DNA of 64,000 nucleotides from Bacillota bacterium (GTDB lineage Bacteria; Bacillota; Clostridia; Peptostreptococcales; Acidaminobacteraceae), in assembly GCA_020161295.1 (NCBI GenBank), contig JAIUOA010000001.1:124001-188000 (forward strand). Direction: 5' to 3'. Shown here piece after piece: positions 26,170 to 34,356 of this stretch (positions are counted from its first letter, which is position 1; the number at the start of each line of letters is the position of its first letter). Below the pieces are notes generated by a model. The model saw only the letters and a list, made by a program, of their open reading frames with translations, ran no database searches and was not told the origin of the DNA. The position numbers were made by a program, and so were the translations under genes.

Positions 26170-27099
26170 ATGGAATATATCATCTTTGCAGTATTGGGCC
26201 TTTTGCTCTTACTTTTAATCACTTCAAATATTCGCATCGTTCCGCAATCTGAAGCCTATGTCATCGAAAGACTTGGCGCCTATCTCACCACATGGGGTAC
26301 TGGACTTCACTTTAAGATTCCGCTCATCGATCGTATCGCTAAAAAGGTATCCCTCAAGGAAATCGTCGCAGACTTCCAGCCACAAGCAGTGATTACGAAG
26401 GATAACGTCACCATGAAGATCGATACCATCATCTTCTTTCAAATTACCGACCCGAAACTCTTTACCTACGGAACGGCGCAGCCTTTATTTGCCATCGAAA
26501 GCATTACAGCCACCACGCTTAGAAATATCATCGGTAACCTCGAACTGGACGAGTCGCTCTCCTCTAGAGACCATGTCAACGGGCTGATGCGTAGCATCCT
26601 GGATGAAGCCACTGATCCATGGGGCATCAAGGTTAACCGCGTGGAGCTTAAAAATATTCTCCCGCCTAAGGAAATCCAAGAAGCCATGGAGAAACAGATG
26701 CGTGCAGAACGTGAACGCCGCGAATCCATCTTACTTGCAGAAGGGGAGAAGCAATCGGCCATCCTCATCGCCGAAGGTCAAAAGACCAGCGTCATCCTCG
26801 CCGCAGAAGCAGAAAAGCAATCGGCCATTCTCTATGCTGAGGGCCGTAAAATTCAGAAAATCACCGAAGCAGATGGTGAAGCTGAGGCCATTAGAACCGT
26901 TCAGTTCGCCACGGCTAAAGGGCTTGAGATGATCAAGGAAATCGACGTGGACGATTCCGTGCTCGCACTTAAAAGCTTCGAAACACTGGCCAAGGTTGCA
27001 AACGGTAAATCCACAAAAATGATTATTCCGACTAACATTACGAAAACGAACTACATGGCAAATCCATCTAAACCTGATGACTCTGAGCATCAAGGATAA
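26170..27099 (+). CDS. SPFH/Band 7 (stomatin-like, QmcA-type) membrane protein
   Basis: A 309-residue protein with one N-terminal hydrophobic helix (about 3-20), then the Band 7 domain (IRIVPQSEAYVIERLGAY, WGIKVNRVELKNI) and a long Glu/Ala/Lys-rich coiled coil (about 170-235). The coiled coil contains repeated AEGEKQSAIL / AEGQKTSVIL / AEAEKQSAIL / AEGRKIQKI units. Such proteins form ring oligomers in membrane microdomains. The NfeD partner often found next to this family is absent. Followed by a terminator that lies against the rnpB promoter. Confidence 0.92.
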   Translation: MEYIIFAVLGLLLLLLITSNIRIVPQSEAYVIERLGAYLTTWGTGLHFKIPLIDRIAKKVSLKEIVADFQPQAVITKDNVTMKIDTIIFFQITDPKLFTYGTAQPLFAIESITATTLRNIIGNLELDESLSSRDHVNGLMRSILDEATDPWGIKVNRVELKNILPPKEIQEAMEKQMRAERERRESILLAEGEKQSAILIAEGQKTSVILAAEAEKQSAILYAEGRKIQKITEADGEAEAIRTVQFATAKGLEMIKEIDVDDSVLALKSFETLAKVANGKSTKMIIPTNITKTNYMANPSKPDDSEHQG

Positions 27100-27110
27100 G
27101 CTAAACCCAC

Positions 27111-27137
27111 ATCGCCCTTTACAAAGGGCGATTTTTC
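27111..27137 (+). terminator. Intrinsic terminator after the SPFH gene
   Basis: ATCGCCCTT and AAGGGCGAT form a 9-bp stem with a TACA loop, then TTTTTC. The -35 box of rnpB lies inside this hairpin. Confidence 0.85.
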
Positions 27138-27146
27138 ATCTATAAT
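27118..27146 (+). promoter_or_regulatory. Promoter of rnpB
   Basis: TTTACA at 27118-27123 and TATAAT at 27141-27146 with a 17-base spacer; the predicted RNA 5' end is about 7 bases beyond the -10. Confidence 0.8.
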
Positions 27147-27152
27147 AACGAA

Positions 27153-27480
27153 GAGTAAATCAGATGATCGCGTGCTTCGGCATGAGGAAAGTCCGAGCTC
27201 CGCAGAGCAGGGTGCTGGGTAATACCCAGTGGAGGCGACTCCAAGGAAAGTGCAACAGAAATAGACCGCCTCGCAAGAGGTAAGGATGGAAAGGTGAGGT
27301 AAGAGCTCACCAGCGCATAGGCGACTATGTGGCTCTGTAAACCCCATCTGGAGCAAGACCAAGTAGGGTGTAAAAAAGAGGCTGCTCGTCTCTCCCAGTG
27401 GTAGGTCGCATGAGCGTAATGGTAACATTGCGCCTAGATAGATGATCATCGAATACAGAACTCGGCTTATAGATTTACTC
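27153..27480 (+). ncRNA. rnpB: RNase P RNA (class A)
   Basis: Catalytic RNA that removes 5' leaders from tRNA precursors. Conserved blocks are visible in order: GAGGAAAGTCCGAGCTCC near 27185, CAGGGTGCTGG, AAGGAAAGTGCAACAGAAA, TAAGGATGGAAAGGTG, TAATGGTAACATTGCGCC near 27420, AGATAGATGATCATC, and ACAGAACTCGGCTTATAG near the 3' end. The ends GAGTAAATC (27153-27161) and GATTTACTC (27472-27480) pair as helix P1. Boundaries are set by that helix and agree with the promoter spacing. Confidence 0.96.
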
Positions 27481-27487
27481 ATTAAAG

Positions 27488-27517
27488 CACCCGCCTCTCA
27501 CAGAAGCGGGTTTTTTA
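27488..27517 (+). terminator. Intrinsic terminator of rnpB
   Basis: ACCCGC and GCGGGT pair around CTCTCACAGAA, followed by TTTTTT. Confidence 0.8.
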
Positions 27518-27576
27518 ATGCACCCTAATTATGTTATAGTATTTCCATAGGCATCTATTTATTAAGGAGGGCTCTT

Positions 27577-28332
27577 ATGATTTATGAACATCACATCGCA
27601 CATCACGGCATTAAAATCCACTATACCACCACCATCAATCCGTCCTCCAAATCATCTAAAGATGCACTGCCGCTAATCATCGTCCCTGGATTCACCGAGG
27701 ATGCCTCGGATTATTCCGAGCTGATGCGCCGTCTACTCCCTAAAACATCCATCGCCATTTCGCTTAGGGGCAGAGGTGCCAGTGACGCGCCAGTTATCGG
27801 CTATACACTGGCGGATCACATGAGCGATATCGAAGCCGTCGTCCAAGATTTGGGCATAGGCGCTTTTATTCTCTTTGGCTTCTCACGTGGTGCCTCCTAT
27901 GCGCTGGGTTATGCACTTAAACATTCAGAGCAGATCGCTGGCCTAATTCTAGGGGATTACCCCGCTAGACATACCCGGCTTCCCGAAAGCTTCGTGGATT
28001 ATTTTACCGCACTGCCCCCATGGCGCGGTAAAACTGCCCTTCAGCGTATGCCGCTACACGCCATCACACAAATCCAAAAAGAGTCCGTAGAGGTCTCATT
28101 TTTAGACGACTTGTCTCAAACCAAGTGGCCGCTACTCATCTTCAAAGGGGAGGGACGTAGCGCGATACTCACTGAAGAGGGGGTATCAGATTACTTGACT
28201 GCTAGATCAAACGCTCAGATTTTACGGGTCACTGACACGGGACACGATATTTTCACTTCAGCCGTCATCGATATCCCGGCAGCCATCTCAGATTTCATCG
28301 CAACTTCGTCGATTCGTAACGATTTATTATAA
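27577..28332 (+). CDS. Alpha/beta hydrolase
   Basis: A 251-residue alpha/beta-fold hydrolase. The nucleophile elbow is GFSRG near residue 108-112, the oxyanion strand IIVPGF is near residue 32, and the late TDTGHDIF gives the catalytic His near 224. The chemistry may be ester or amide cleavage; the substrate is not apparent. It is the first of a likely two-gene unit with the nitroreductase, 14 bases downstream. Confidence 0.85.
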   Translation: MIYEHHIAHHGIKIHYTTTINPSSKSSKDALPLIIVPGFTEDASDYSELMRRLLPKTSIAISLRGRGASDAPVIGYTLADHMSDIEAVVQDLGIGAFILFGFSRGASYALGYALKHSEQIAGLILGDYPARHTRLPESFVDYFTALPPWRGKTALQRMPLHAITQIQKESVEVSFLDDLSQTKWPLLIFKGEGRSAILTEEGVSDYLTARSNAQILRVTDTGHDIFTSAVIDIPAAISDFIATSSIRNDLL

Positions 28333-28346
28333 AAGAGGAGGACTTT

Positions 28347-28850
28347 ATGAACGCCATCTATTCACGCCGTAGCATCCGCAAATACAAATCCACCCCTGTG
28401 GAAGAAACACAGATCAAACAGGTCATCAGAGCAGCCTCATATGCGCCATCCGCTGGCAATGAAAGGCCTTGGCATTTCATCGTCATTCAAAACCGCGAGA
28501 CGCTAAACGCTTTTCCGACCTTTCATCCCTTCACGCAAATGCTCAAAGAGGCGCCTGTGGCCATCGTCACTTGCGCGGATACCAGCGCGGTAAAATACGA
28601 CGGCATGTTCTGGATTCAGGATATGTCTGCGGCTATTCAAAACCTTATGCTGGAGGCGGAAAATATCGGCCTTGGCACCTGTTGGTGCGGTCTTTACCCT
28701 AATGCAGACTTCGTCAGCCGCGTAAAGGAAATGCTATCGCTCCCTGAGCATGTGATTCCTACAGCTGTGGTTGCACTTGGTTACCCAGATGAGACCAGAG
28801 AGGTTCCAGAGCGTTTTATAGAAGAACGCGTCCACTTCGAAAAGTGGTAA
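28347..28850 (+). CDS. Nitroreductase-family protein
   Basis: A 167-residue FMN-dependent oxidoreductase-like protein. The N-terminal IYSRRSIRKY is the family FMN-phosphate motif, PSAGNERPWHFIVI follows at about 33-47, and GLGTCWCGLYP and VALGYPDE are near the C terminus. Typical short form that works as a dimer. Substrates of such enzymes range from nitroaromatics to flavins and cannot be set here. Confidence 0.9.
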   Translation: MNAIYSRRSIRKYKSTPVEETQIKQVIRAASYAPSAGNERPWHFIVIQNRETLNAFPTFHPFTQMLKEAPVAIVTCADTSAVKYDGMFWIQDMSAAIQNLMLEAENIGLGTCWCGLYPNADFVSRVKEMLSLPEHVIPTAVVALGYPDETREVPERFIEERVHFEKW

Positions 28851-28934
28851 AATTTTGGAAACCATTTCACTATTTTTGAAATTTCAGTTATAATATAATA
28901 AGAAAGATTTGGTTTTTTTGCAGGAGGAAATGCA

Positions 28935-29357
28935 ATGCTCAAGAAATGTGAAAAATGTGGTCGCTTCTTTGGAGATGAGGGGCAAACGGTTTGTAGCGCA
29001 TGCCGCATGTCTTCTAAGGGCTTTAAAAGCACTGGTGATCCAGAGCGCGATAAATTCGTCATGACCCGCGACATCGTCTATGAAAACCCTGACATTTCAC
29101 CCCAAGGCATTATCGACATCATGTCGGACATGGGCGTGGAAATCACCATCAGAGAAATTATGAAATACGTCGATGAGGGTAGGCTTTCACTGAACACTGT
29201 CAAGGATGGCAACCACTGTCAACGCTGCGGTACACGCATCAGCTTTGGTAAGTATTGTGATCGCTGCCGCTTTAAACTCGAGCAGCAAAACAAAATGGAA
29301 GGCGGTCACGACGACGACGATAAGCCTCGTATTAAAATGCATACGTCGAAGAGTTAA
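28935..29357 (+). CDS. YvyF-like zinc-ribbon protein (flagellar operon protein family)
   Basis: A 140-residue protein. An N-terminal zinc ribbon (CEKCGRFF, CSAC), a helical middle that looks like a helix-turn-helix (DISPQGIIDIMSDMGVEITIREIMKYVDEGRLSL), and a C-terminal zinc ribbon (CQRCGTRISFGKYCDRC) give the same order as Bacillus YvyF, a protein encoded by flagellar operons that binds nucleic-acid-related partners. No flagellar gene is nearby, so its role here is open. It has its own GGAGG site and a TATAAT-like box 28891-28896, and a terminator follows. Confidence 0.7.
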   Translation: MLKKCEKCGRFFGDEGQTVCSACRMSSKGFKSTGDPERDKFVMTRDIVYENPDISPQGIIDIMSDMGVEITIREIMKYVDEGRLSLNTVKDGNHCQRCGTRISFGKYCDRCRFKLEQQNKMEGGHDDDDKPRIKMHTSKS

Positions 29358-29383
29358 CACGCTAATTAGCTTAAAAATCAAAG

Positions 29384-29412
29384 CATCGCCTAAGGGCGGT
29401 GTTTTATTTTTT
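29384..29412 (+). terminator. Intrinsic terminator after the YvyF-like gene
   Basis: CATCGCC and GGCGGTG pair around a TAAG loop (one G-U pair), followed by TTTTATTTTTTTT. Confidence 0.8.
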
Positions 29413-29430
29413 TTGATGCCCTTCATCCTA

Positions 29431-29477
29431 TTTACAACCGAACAATTGTTCTGTATAATTAAACCAAACATATGTTC
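29431..29477 (+). promoter_or_regulatory. SOS promoter of the Y-family polymerase gene with two LexA boxes
   Basis: TTTACA (29431-29436) and TATAAT (29454-29459) are 17 bases apart. The spacer contains GAACAATTGTTC (29440-29451), a perfect LexA palindrome of the Gram-positive type (consensus CGAAC-N4-GTTCG). A second box, AAACATATGTTC, lies at 29466-29477. The yneA-like gene in this window has the same layout. Confidence 0.9.
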
Positions 29478-29510
29478 TGCTTTTTTTAGATTGCGGTTAG
29501 GAGGCATGCG

Positions 29511-30761
29511 ATGTCCAGAATCATTTTCCACATCGATGTGAACAGCGCTTATCTCTCTTGGGAGGCCGTCTACAGACTACAGCACGGTGAAGCACTAGAC
29601 CTTCGCACCATTCCGTCGGCAGTGGGTGGCGATCCCGTTAAACGGCATGGCATCATTTTAGCGAAAAGCTTACCAGCCAAGCCTTATAAAATACAAACCG
29701 GCGAGAGTCTCATGGCCGCTTTTCAGAAATGTCCGCACCTGACAGTGGTACCACCACGGTATGAGCTCTATCTAAAATCCAGTAATGCCCTCATCGAGCT
29801 CATTAGCGACTATTCCGCCCATATTCAGCGTTATAGCATCGATGAGTGCTTTGTGGATTTCACCGATATGGTAATGCTCTATGGCGATCCCGTGGAAACG
29901 GCGCATGTGATTCGAAAGCGCATCAAAAAAGAGCTTGGCTTTACAGTAAGCATTGGCATCTCCAGTAACAAGCTCCTCGCGAAAATCGCCAGCGACCTTA
30001 AAAAGCCAGATGCAGTGACGACGCTATTTCCAGAGGAGATCCCCACCAAAATGTGGCCACTACCTGTGGAGGAGCTTTTTATGGTGGGGCGCGCCACTGC
30101 CCCTAAGCTTCATTTTCTAGGGATTGAGACCATTGGCGATTTGGCAAATTACGATCTCGAGGTGCTAAAGGGATCTCTTAAATCTCAAGGTGTCCTTATC
30201 TGGAACTACGCCAATGGGCGTGAAGACTCACAGGTCAAAAAAAGTAACCGTCTCGCCATCAAAAGCATCGGAAATTCCTCTACGATTCCATTTGACATCG
30301 ATAATCGAAAAGAGGCACATCTGATGCTTTTAAGCCTGAGTGAAATGGTGGGCATGCGGTTACGAGATAGCCAGTACTTGGCACGTCTGGTGAGTGTCAG
30401 CTTTAAAACCCATCTGTTCAACAGCAGTGGACATCAGCGCAAATTTGAGATTCCCACCGACCATACCTCTGAGATTTATCGTGTGGCATGTGAGCTATTT
30501 GACGAGCTATGGGATGGGACCCCACTTAGACATCTTGGGGTGCGCGTGGCGGAATTTTGTGAAAACGACTTCATTCAGCTTCATCTGTTTGATTCCTCCA
30601 CAGATGAGCGAAAACAGCGCCTCGACCGCGTCATCGACGAGCTGAGGGGGCGCTTTGATCCGAAGGTCATCATGCGCGGCGCATTTGTAGGCAGCGGTAT
30701 AAAGCCGCTCACAGGCGGTGTGGGAGAGGACGATTTTCCGTTGATGAGCAGTATTTTATAG
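29511..30761 (+). CDS. Y-family DNA polymerase (DinB/UvrX type)
   Basis: A 416-residue translesion polymerase. The fingers/palm region begins IIFHIDVNSAYLSWE with the catalytic Asp, and YSIDECFVDFTD near residues 105-116 holds the catalytic DE pair. VSIGISSNKLLAKIAS and the HhH-like thumb KLHFLGIETIGDLANY follow. It copies damaged DNA with low fidelity after SOS induction. The sequence resembles the clostridial UvrX-like branch more than canonical DinB (no closely matching GGxPRSRGVV; instead AVGGDPVKRHGIILAKS), so I give no gene symbol. It is LexA-controlled. Confidence 0.88.
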   Translation: MSRIIFHIDVNSAYLSWEAVYRLQHGEALDLRTIPSAVGGDPVKRHGIILAKSLPAKPYKIQTGESLMAAFQKCPHLTVVPPRYELYLKSSNALIELISDYSAHIQRYSIDECFVDFTDMVMLYGDPVETAHVIRKRIKKELGFTVSIGISSNKLLAKIASDLKKPDAVTTLFPEEIPTKMWPLPVEELFMVGRATAPKLHFLGIETIGDLANYDLEVLKGSLKSQGVLIWNYANGREDSQVKKSNRLAIKSIGNSSTIPFDIDNRKEAHLMLLSLSEMVGMRLRDSQYLARLVSVSFKTHLFNSSGHQRKFEIPTDHTSEIYRVACELFDELWDGTPLRHLGVRVAEFCENDFIQLHLFDSSTDERKQRLDRVIDELRGRFDPKVIMRGAFVGSGIKPLTGGVGEDDFPLMSSIL

Positions 30762-30786
30762 TAGTATTTTATAGCAGTATTTTATA
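30748..30786 (+). repeat. Three tandem 13-bp repeats across the polymerase stop codon
   Basis: GCAGTATTTTATA, GTAGTATTTTATA and GCAGTATTTTATA at 30748, 30761 and 30774. The first copy encodes the last residues of the polymerase (SSIL) and the next two lie in the gap to the small gene. This looks like slippage. Confidence 0.9.
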
Positions 30787-30811
30787 TATGTTAGTAAAGG
30801 TGTGATTGGGT

Positions 30812-31075
30812 ATGAAGGTCGTTAGAAAAGATATTGATATGCTCTGTTGGTTTGATCATCAGGGGTATCCAAATCCTGTACGGTTCAGGTTGGTGGATGA
30901 GTCAGGCGAAAGTCTCGTCATCAAAATAGATAAAGTCATCACGCGTGAGTTTGAAAAACTGGCAGGGAATAAAATGTTCGTTTTTACCTGCCAGTGTATG
31001 ATTCAAAGCGCCATGCGAACCGTGGTCATCAAGTATGAAATGGATAATTGCAAATGGATTTTATTTAAATATTGA
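30812..31075 (+). CDS. Small conserved protein downstream of the Y-family polymerase
   Basis: An 87-residue protein (KVVRKDIDMLCWFDHQGYPNPVRFRL; then MFVFTCQCMIQSAMR) with no domain that I recognise. It lies 50 bases behind the polymerase, without a terminator in between, so it is probably co-transcribed and under LexA control. It is in the position that YolD-like proteins take in Bacillus uvrX operons, but the sequence does not look like YolD. AAAGGTG is upstream; a TTG at 30806 in frame is an alternative start. Function unknown. Confidence 0.65.
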   Translation: MKVVRKDIDMLCWFDHQGYPNPVRFRLVDESGESLVIKIDKVITREFEKLAGNKMFVFTCQCMIQSAMRTVVIKYEMDNCKWILFKY

Positions 31076-31239
31076 TCTCTGAACAGTCGTATTTTGGCCG
31101 TATACCGATGGAGTTCATGGGAATTTGTTGCAGTCAGCCGCATCCATGTGCTATAATCTATACGTATAAGACTCATGATGTCTTCCAATCGTTGGCAGGC
31201 AAGTCTAAAATTATGAAAATTATAGGAGTGTGGTTTTTT

Positions 31240-32484
31240 TTGGAAGCAGGCGCGAGTTGGCAGTTTATACTATTGGCGGTGTTGATTGGAATGTCCGCAT
31301 TTTTCTCAGCATCAGAAACAGCATTAATGTCACTCAGTAAAATCAGAATACGGCATCTCGTGGACGAACGCGTCAGAGGCGCCGAAGCAGTCAGTAAGCT
31401 GGTTGAAAATCCAAACCGATTGCTGGGAGCAATCCTCGTCGGCAATAACATCGTCAATATCGGTGCATCTGCACTGGCAACGTCTTTGGCCATCCAATAC
31501 CTCGGCAACGCCGGTGTAGGAATCGCGACTGGCGTCATGACGTTGTTGGTACTCATCTTTGGTGAAATCACACCAAAATCACTTGCTGCGCAACATTCGG
31601 AATTTATTTCTTTGAGAATTGCCCGGTTGATTACGTTCATCGTTACAGTGTTTGGTCCTATTGTATCAATCCTGTTGGTTGTCACGAATCTTCTAATTCG
31701 CTTACTCGGCGGTAAGCCTGGAAAGGCACAGCCGTTCATCACAGAGGATGAGCTCAAGACCATGGTGAATGTCAGCCATGAGGAAGGGGTTCTCGAGGGT
31801 GAAGAAAAACAGATGATTTATAACGTATTTGAATTTGGAGATACCCAAGTGAAGGACATCATGACGCCACGTACCGACATGATTGCACTGGAAATTGGTG
31901 TGACTTACGAAAAAATCATCGAAACGTTCAGGGAAGAGCAATTTTCTAGAATTCCTATCTACCAAGAAACCACTGACAATATCGTCGGTATTCTCTATAT
32001 TAAAGATTTAATTTTTAAGTCGACAGAAAATGCGGTCTTTGACATTCACAATTACATGCGTGAACCATTTTTCACGTTTGAATTTAAGAAAACCACTGAA
32101 CTTTTTCAAGAGCTCAGAGCTAAACGCATCCCCATGGCCATCGTCCTTGACGAGTATGGCGGTACCGCTGGAATCGTCACCGTGGAGGATTTGATCGAAG
32201 AAATCGTCGGCGATATCAGGGATGAGTACGATGATCATGAAAAGGACATTGAAGTGGTAAAGGAAGATGAATACATCGTTGAGGGAAGTACACGTATCGA
32301 TGAACTAAACGATTTGATCGGCGTTAATATCGAATCCGAGGATTTCGATACCATAGGCGGATTTATTGTCGGAGAGTTTGGATACATTCCCGAGGTCAAT
32401 GAATCCATCGAGTACGAAGGCATAAAATTCGTCGTAGAAGAGGTCGATCGCAATCGAATAGAAAAATTGCGTATTCATACGTAA
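31240..32484 (+). CDS. Hemolysin C/CorC-type membrane protein (CNNM family)
   Basis: A membrane protein of about 414 residues. The N-terminal DUF21 domain has three to four helices ([53 protein letters not shown]); a CBS pair is at about 195-315 ([60 protein letters not shown]); and a C-terminal CorC_HlyC domain ends the protein. Such proteins take part in magnesium/cobalt transport or efflux. The frame is open from 31072; I favour the TTG at 31240 because AGGAG lies 11 bases upstream and family members begin there. The ATG at 31213 is an alternative. Confidence 0.88.
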   Translation: MEAGASWQFILLAVLIGMSAFFSASETALMSLSKIRIRHLVDERVRGAEAVSKLVENPNRLLGAILVGNNIVNIGASALATSLAIQYLGNAGVGIATGVMTLLVLIFGEITPKSLAAQHSEFISLRIARLITFIVTVFGPIVSILLVVTNLLIRLLGGKPGKAQPFITEDELKTMVNVSHEEGVLEGEEKQMIYNVFEFGDTQVKDIMTPRTDMIALEIGVTYEKIIETFREEQFSRIPIYQETTDNIVGILYIKDLIFKSTENAVFDIHNYMREPFFTFEFKKTTELFQELRAKRIPMAIVLDEYGGTAGIVTVEDLIEEIVGDIRDEYDDHEKDIEVVKEDEYIVEGSTRIDELNDLIGVNIESEDFDTIGGFIVGEFGYIPEVNESIEYEGIKFVVEEVDRNRIEKLRIHT

Positions 32485-32493
32485 GGATAATAG

Positions 32494-32524
32494 CAGAGGC
32501 CCTCAAAATGAGGGTCTTTTTTTA
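32494..32524 (+). terminator. Intrinsic terminator after the CorC-type gene
   Basis: GGCCCTC and GAGGGTC pair around AAAAT, followed by TTTTTTT, just before the ribosome binding site of the next gene. Confidence 0.75.
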
Positions 32525-32535
32525 GGAGGAAATCA

Positions 32536-33300
32536 GTGTTAACACAATTTTCAAGAACAGAATTATTAATAGGGGAAGAAGGCGTAAAAAAATTAGAAAA
32601 CGCCTCAGTGGCAATTTTTGGTGTTGGTGGCGTAGGGTCATTCACTGTTGAAGCGCTTGCGCGTAGTGGTGTTGGTCAATTCTACCTATATGATGACGAT
32701 AAAGTCTGTCTTACCAACATCAACCGTCAGCTAATCGCAACACGCAAAACTGTGGGCCAAGTAAAGGTCGAGGTGATGAAGGCGCGCATACTCGAAATCA
32801 ATCCGAATGCCATCGTCGAAGCGAACCGTTGTTTTTTCGGTGCGGAGACAGCTAAAGACATCGACTTTTCAAAGTTTGATTACGTGGTAGATGCCATCGA
32901 TACCGTGTCCTCAAAGCTCCTTTTGGTAGAATGTGCCGAAGCTGTAAACGTTCCGATCATCAGTAGCATGGGCGCTGGTAATAAAATGGATCCCACTCAG
33001 TTTGAAGTGACGGACATCCATAAAACCTCTGTCTGCCCACTAGCAAAGGTCATGAGAAAGGAACTGAAGAATCGTGGCATAAAAAAACTGAAAGTGGTCT
33101 ATTCTAAGGAGCCTGCCATGAAACCCATGGAGCGGGAGAGCATCAGCTGCAAAAGCAACTGTGTTTGCCCAAAGGATGTCCAAAGAAACTGTAGTGCGAA
33201 AAGACAAGTGCCAGGTAGTATCGCCTTTGTTCCATCGGTGGTGGGATTAATCATCGCTGGGGAAGTCATCAAGGACCTCATCGGATTTCAACGTAAATAA
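32536..33300 (+). CDS. tcdA: tRNA threonylcarbamoyladenosine dehydratase
   Basis: A 254-residue ThiF/E1-like enzyme (TcdA/CsdL family) that cyclises t6A37 of tRNA to ct6A using ATP. The adenylation motif GVGGVGSFTVEALARSGVG is at about 31-49, and DDDKVCLTNINRQLIA follows with the ThiF-type arginine. A late Cys-rich segment (CKSNCVCPKD) is present and the protein ends with SVVGLIIAGEVIKDLIG. It starts with GTG at 32536 after GGAGGA. Confidence 0.92.
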   Translation: MLTQFSRTELLIGEEGVKKLENASVAIFGVGGVGSFTVEALARSGVGQFYLYDDDKVCLTNINRQLIATRKTVGQVKVEVMKARILEINPNAIVEANRCFFGAETAKDIDFSKFDYVVDAIDTVSSKLLLVECAEAVNVPIISSMGAGNKMDPTQFEVTDIHKTSVCPLAKVMRKELKNRGIKKLKVVYSKEPAMKPMERESISCKSNCVCPKDVQRNCSAKRQVPGSIAFVPSVVGLIIAGEVIKDLIGFQRK

Positions 33301-33353
33301 TCAAAGGTTGGGCATTACCCCTTCGTGTCACGCATGCAAATAGGAGGACAACT

Positions 33354-34349
33354 ATGCTTAAATACACTTTTAAACGCATTCTTCATACCATTCCGTTACT
33401 CCTCGCTGTCACGCTCGTGGTTTTCTTCTTAATAGATGCCATGCCTGGCGATGAACTGACAGCGTACATAAATACCATTCCAGAGGGAGACCCACGGCCT
33501 ACACAGGCTCAAATCGCTCAAATGCGATCTGTCTTAGGACTTGATCGCCCATGGCCAGTCCGCTATCTCGAGTGGCTTGGCGATGTTCTTCGTGGCGACT
33601 TCGGCACGTCGCTTCATTATCGCAGACCAGCTGCTGATGTTATCGGTACCATCATCTGGAAGACCGTTATGATCAATTCCGTGGCGATGCTGCTCACGTT
33701 TATCCTAGCCGTTCCCATCGGGGTACGTTCCGCTGCAAAAAAAAATGGTCTATTTGACCGTACGATTTCCACCACTACTTTGGTTTTTATCTCACTTCCC
33801 ACATTTTTTATCGGTCTGTATCTTATGCGTTTATTCGCGGTTGATTTAGGGATCTTACCCGCCACGGGAATGCGCTCCGTAATCTCAGTGGTGAAGGGTT
33901 ATCCCTCTAAAGCTGCCGAAATATCGGATATCGTCAGACACATGGTCCTACCAGTACTGACGCTGACACTGGCTGGTGTCGGGGTAGTAGCCCGGTATGT
34001 ACGGAACGCAGTCATCGAAGTCATCAATCAAGATTACATCCGAACAGCGCGTTCGAAAGGCCTCACCGAACGTATGGTCATCTACCGACACGCATTTAGA
34101 AACGCGTTTATACCGATAATTTCGCTGATCGGTGTGATGCTTCCCACCATATTCGTCGGTAATATTTTCGTGGAAGCGATTTTTGCATGGCCAGGAATCG
34201 GACTGGAGTTTTTATACACCATCTACCGCCGTGATAATGCCATGCTTTCGCTGATTATCCTGTTCTTCTCTGTCGCCTCGGTCATGGGAAACCTCATGGC
34301 TGACCTTCTGTACGGTCTTGCCGACCCGAGAATCAAAGTGGAGGAGTGA
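33354..34349 (+). CDS. Peptide/nickel-type ABC transporter permease (DppB/OppB family)
   Basis: A 331-residue protein with six predicted helices. It opens MLKYTFKRILHTIPLLLAVTLVVFFLI as OppB proteins do, has the motif LGLDRPWPVRYLEWL in the first outer loop, and the EAA coupling motif YIRTARSKGLTERMVIYRHAFRNAFIPI. With the following gene it forms a permease pair for oligopeptides or similar ligands. No substrate-binding protein or ATPase gene lies within the window near it. Confidence 0.9.
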   Translation: MLKYTFKRILHTIPLLLAVTLVVFFLIDAMPGDELTAYINTIPEGDPRPTQAQIAQMRSVLGLDRPWPVRYLEWLGDVLRGDFGTSLHYRRPAADVIGTIIWKTVMINSVAMLLTFILAVPIGVRSAAKKNGLFDRTISTTTLVFISLPTFFIGLYLMRLFAVDLGILPATGMRSVISVVKGYPSKAAEISDIVRHMVLPVLTLTLAGVGVVARYVRNAVIEVINQDYIRTARSKGLTERMVIYRHAFRNAFIPIISLIGVMLPTIFVGNIFVEAIFAWPGIGLEFLYTIYRRDNAMLSLIILFFSVASVMGNLMADLLYGLADPRIKVEE

Positions 34350-34356
34350 TTAACGA

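Noticed and set aside
27090..27482. Minus-strand open frame over the RNase P RNA
   Set aside because: The region has all conserved blocks of RNase P RNA on the plus strand; the frame is an accident of the RNA gene.
31072..31239. Upstream extension of the CorC-type gene
   Set aside because: The first 56 codons have a Cys/His-rich sequence unlike family members and no ribosome binding site; the family begins at the TTG after AGGAG.
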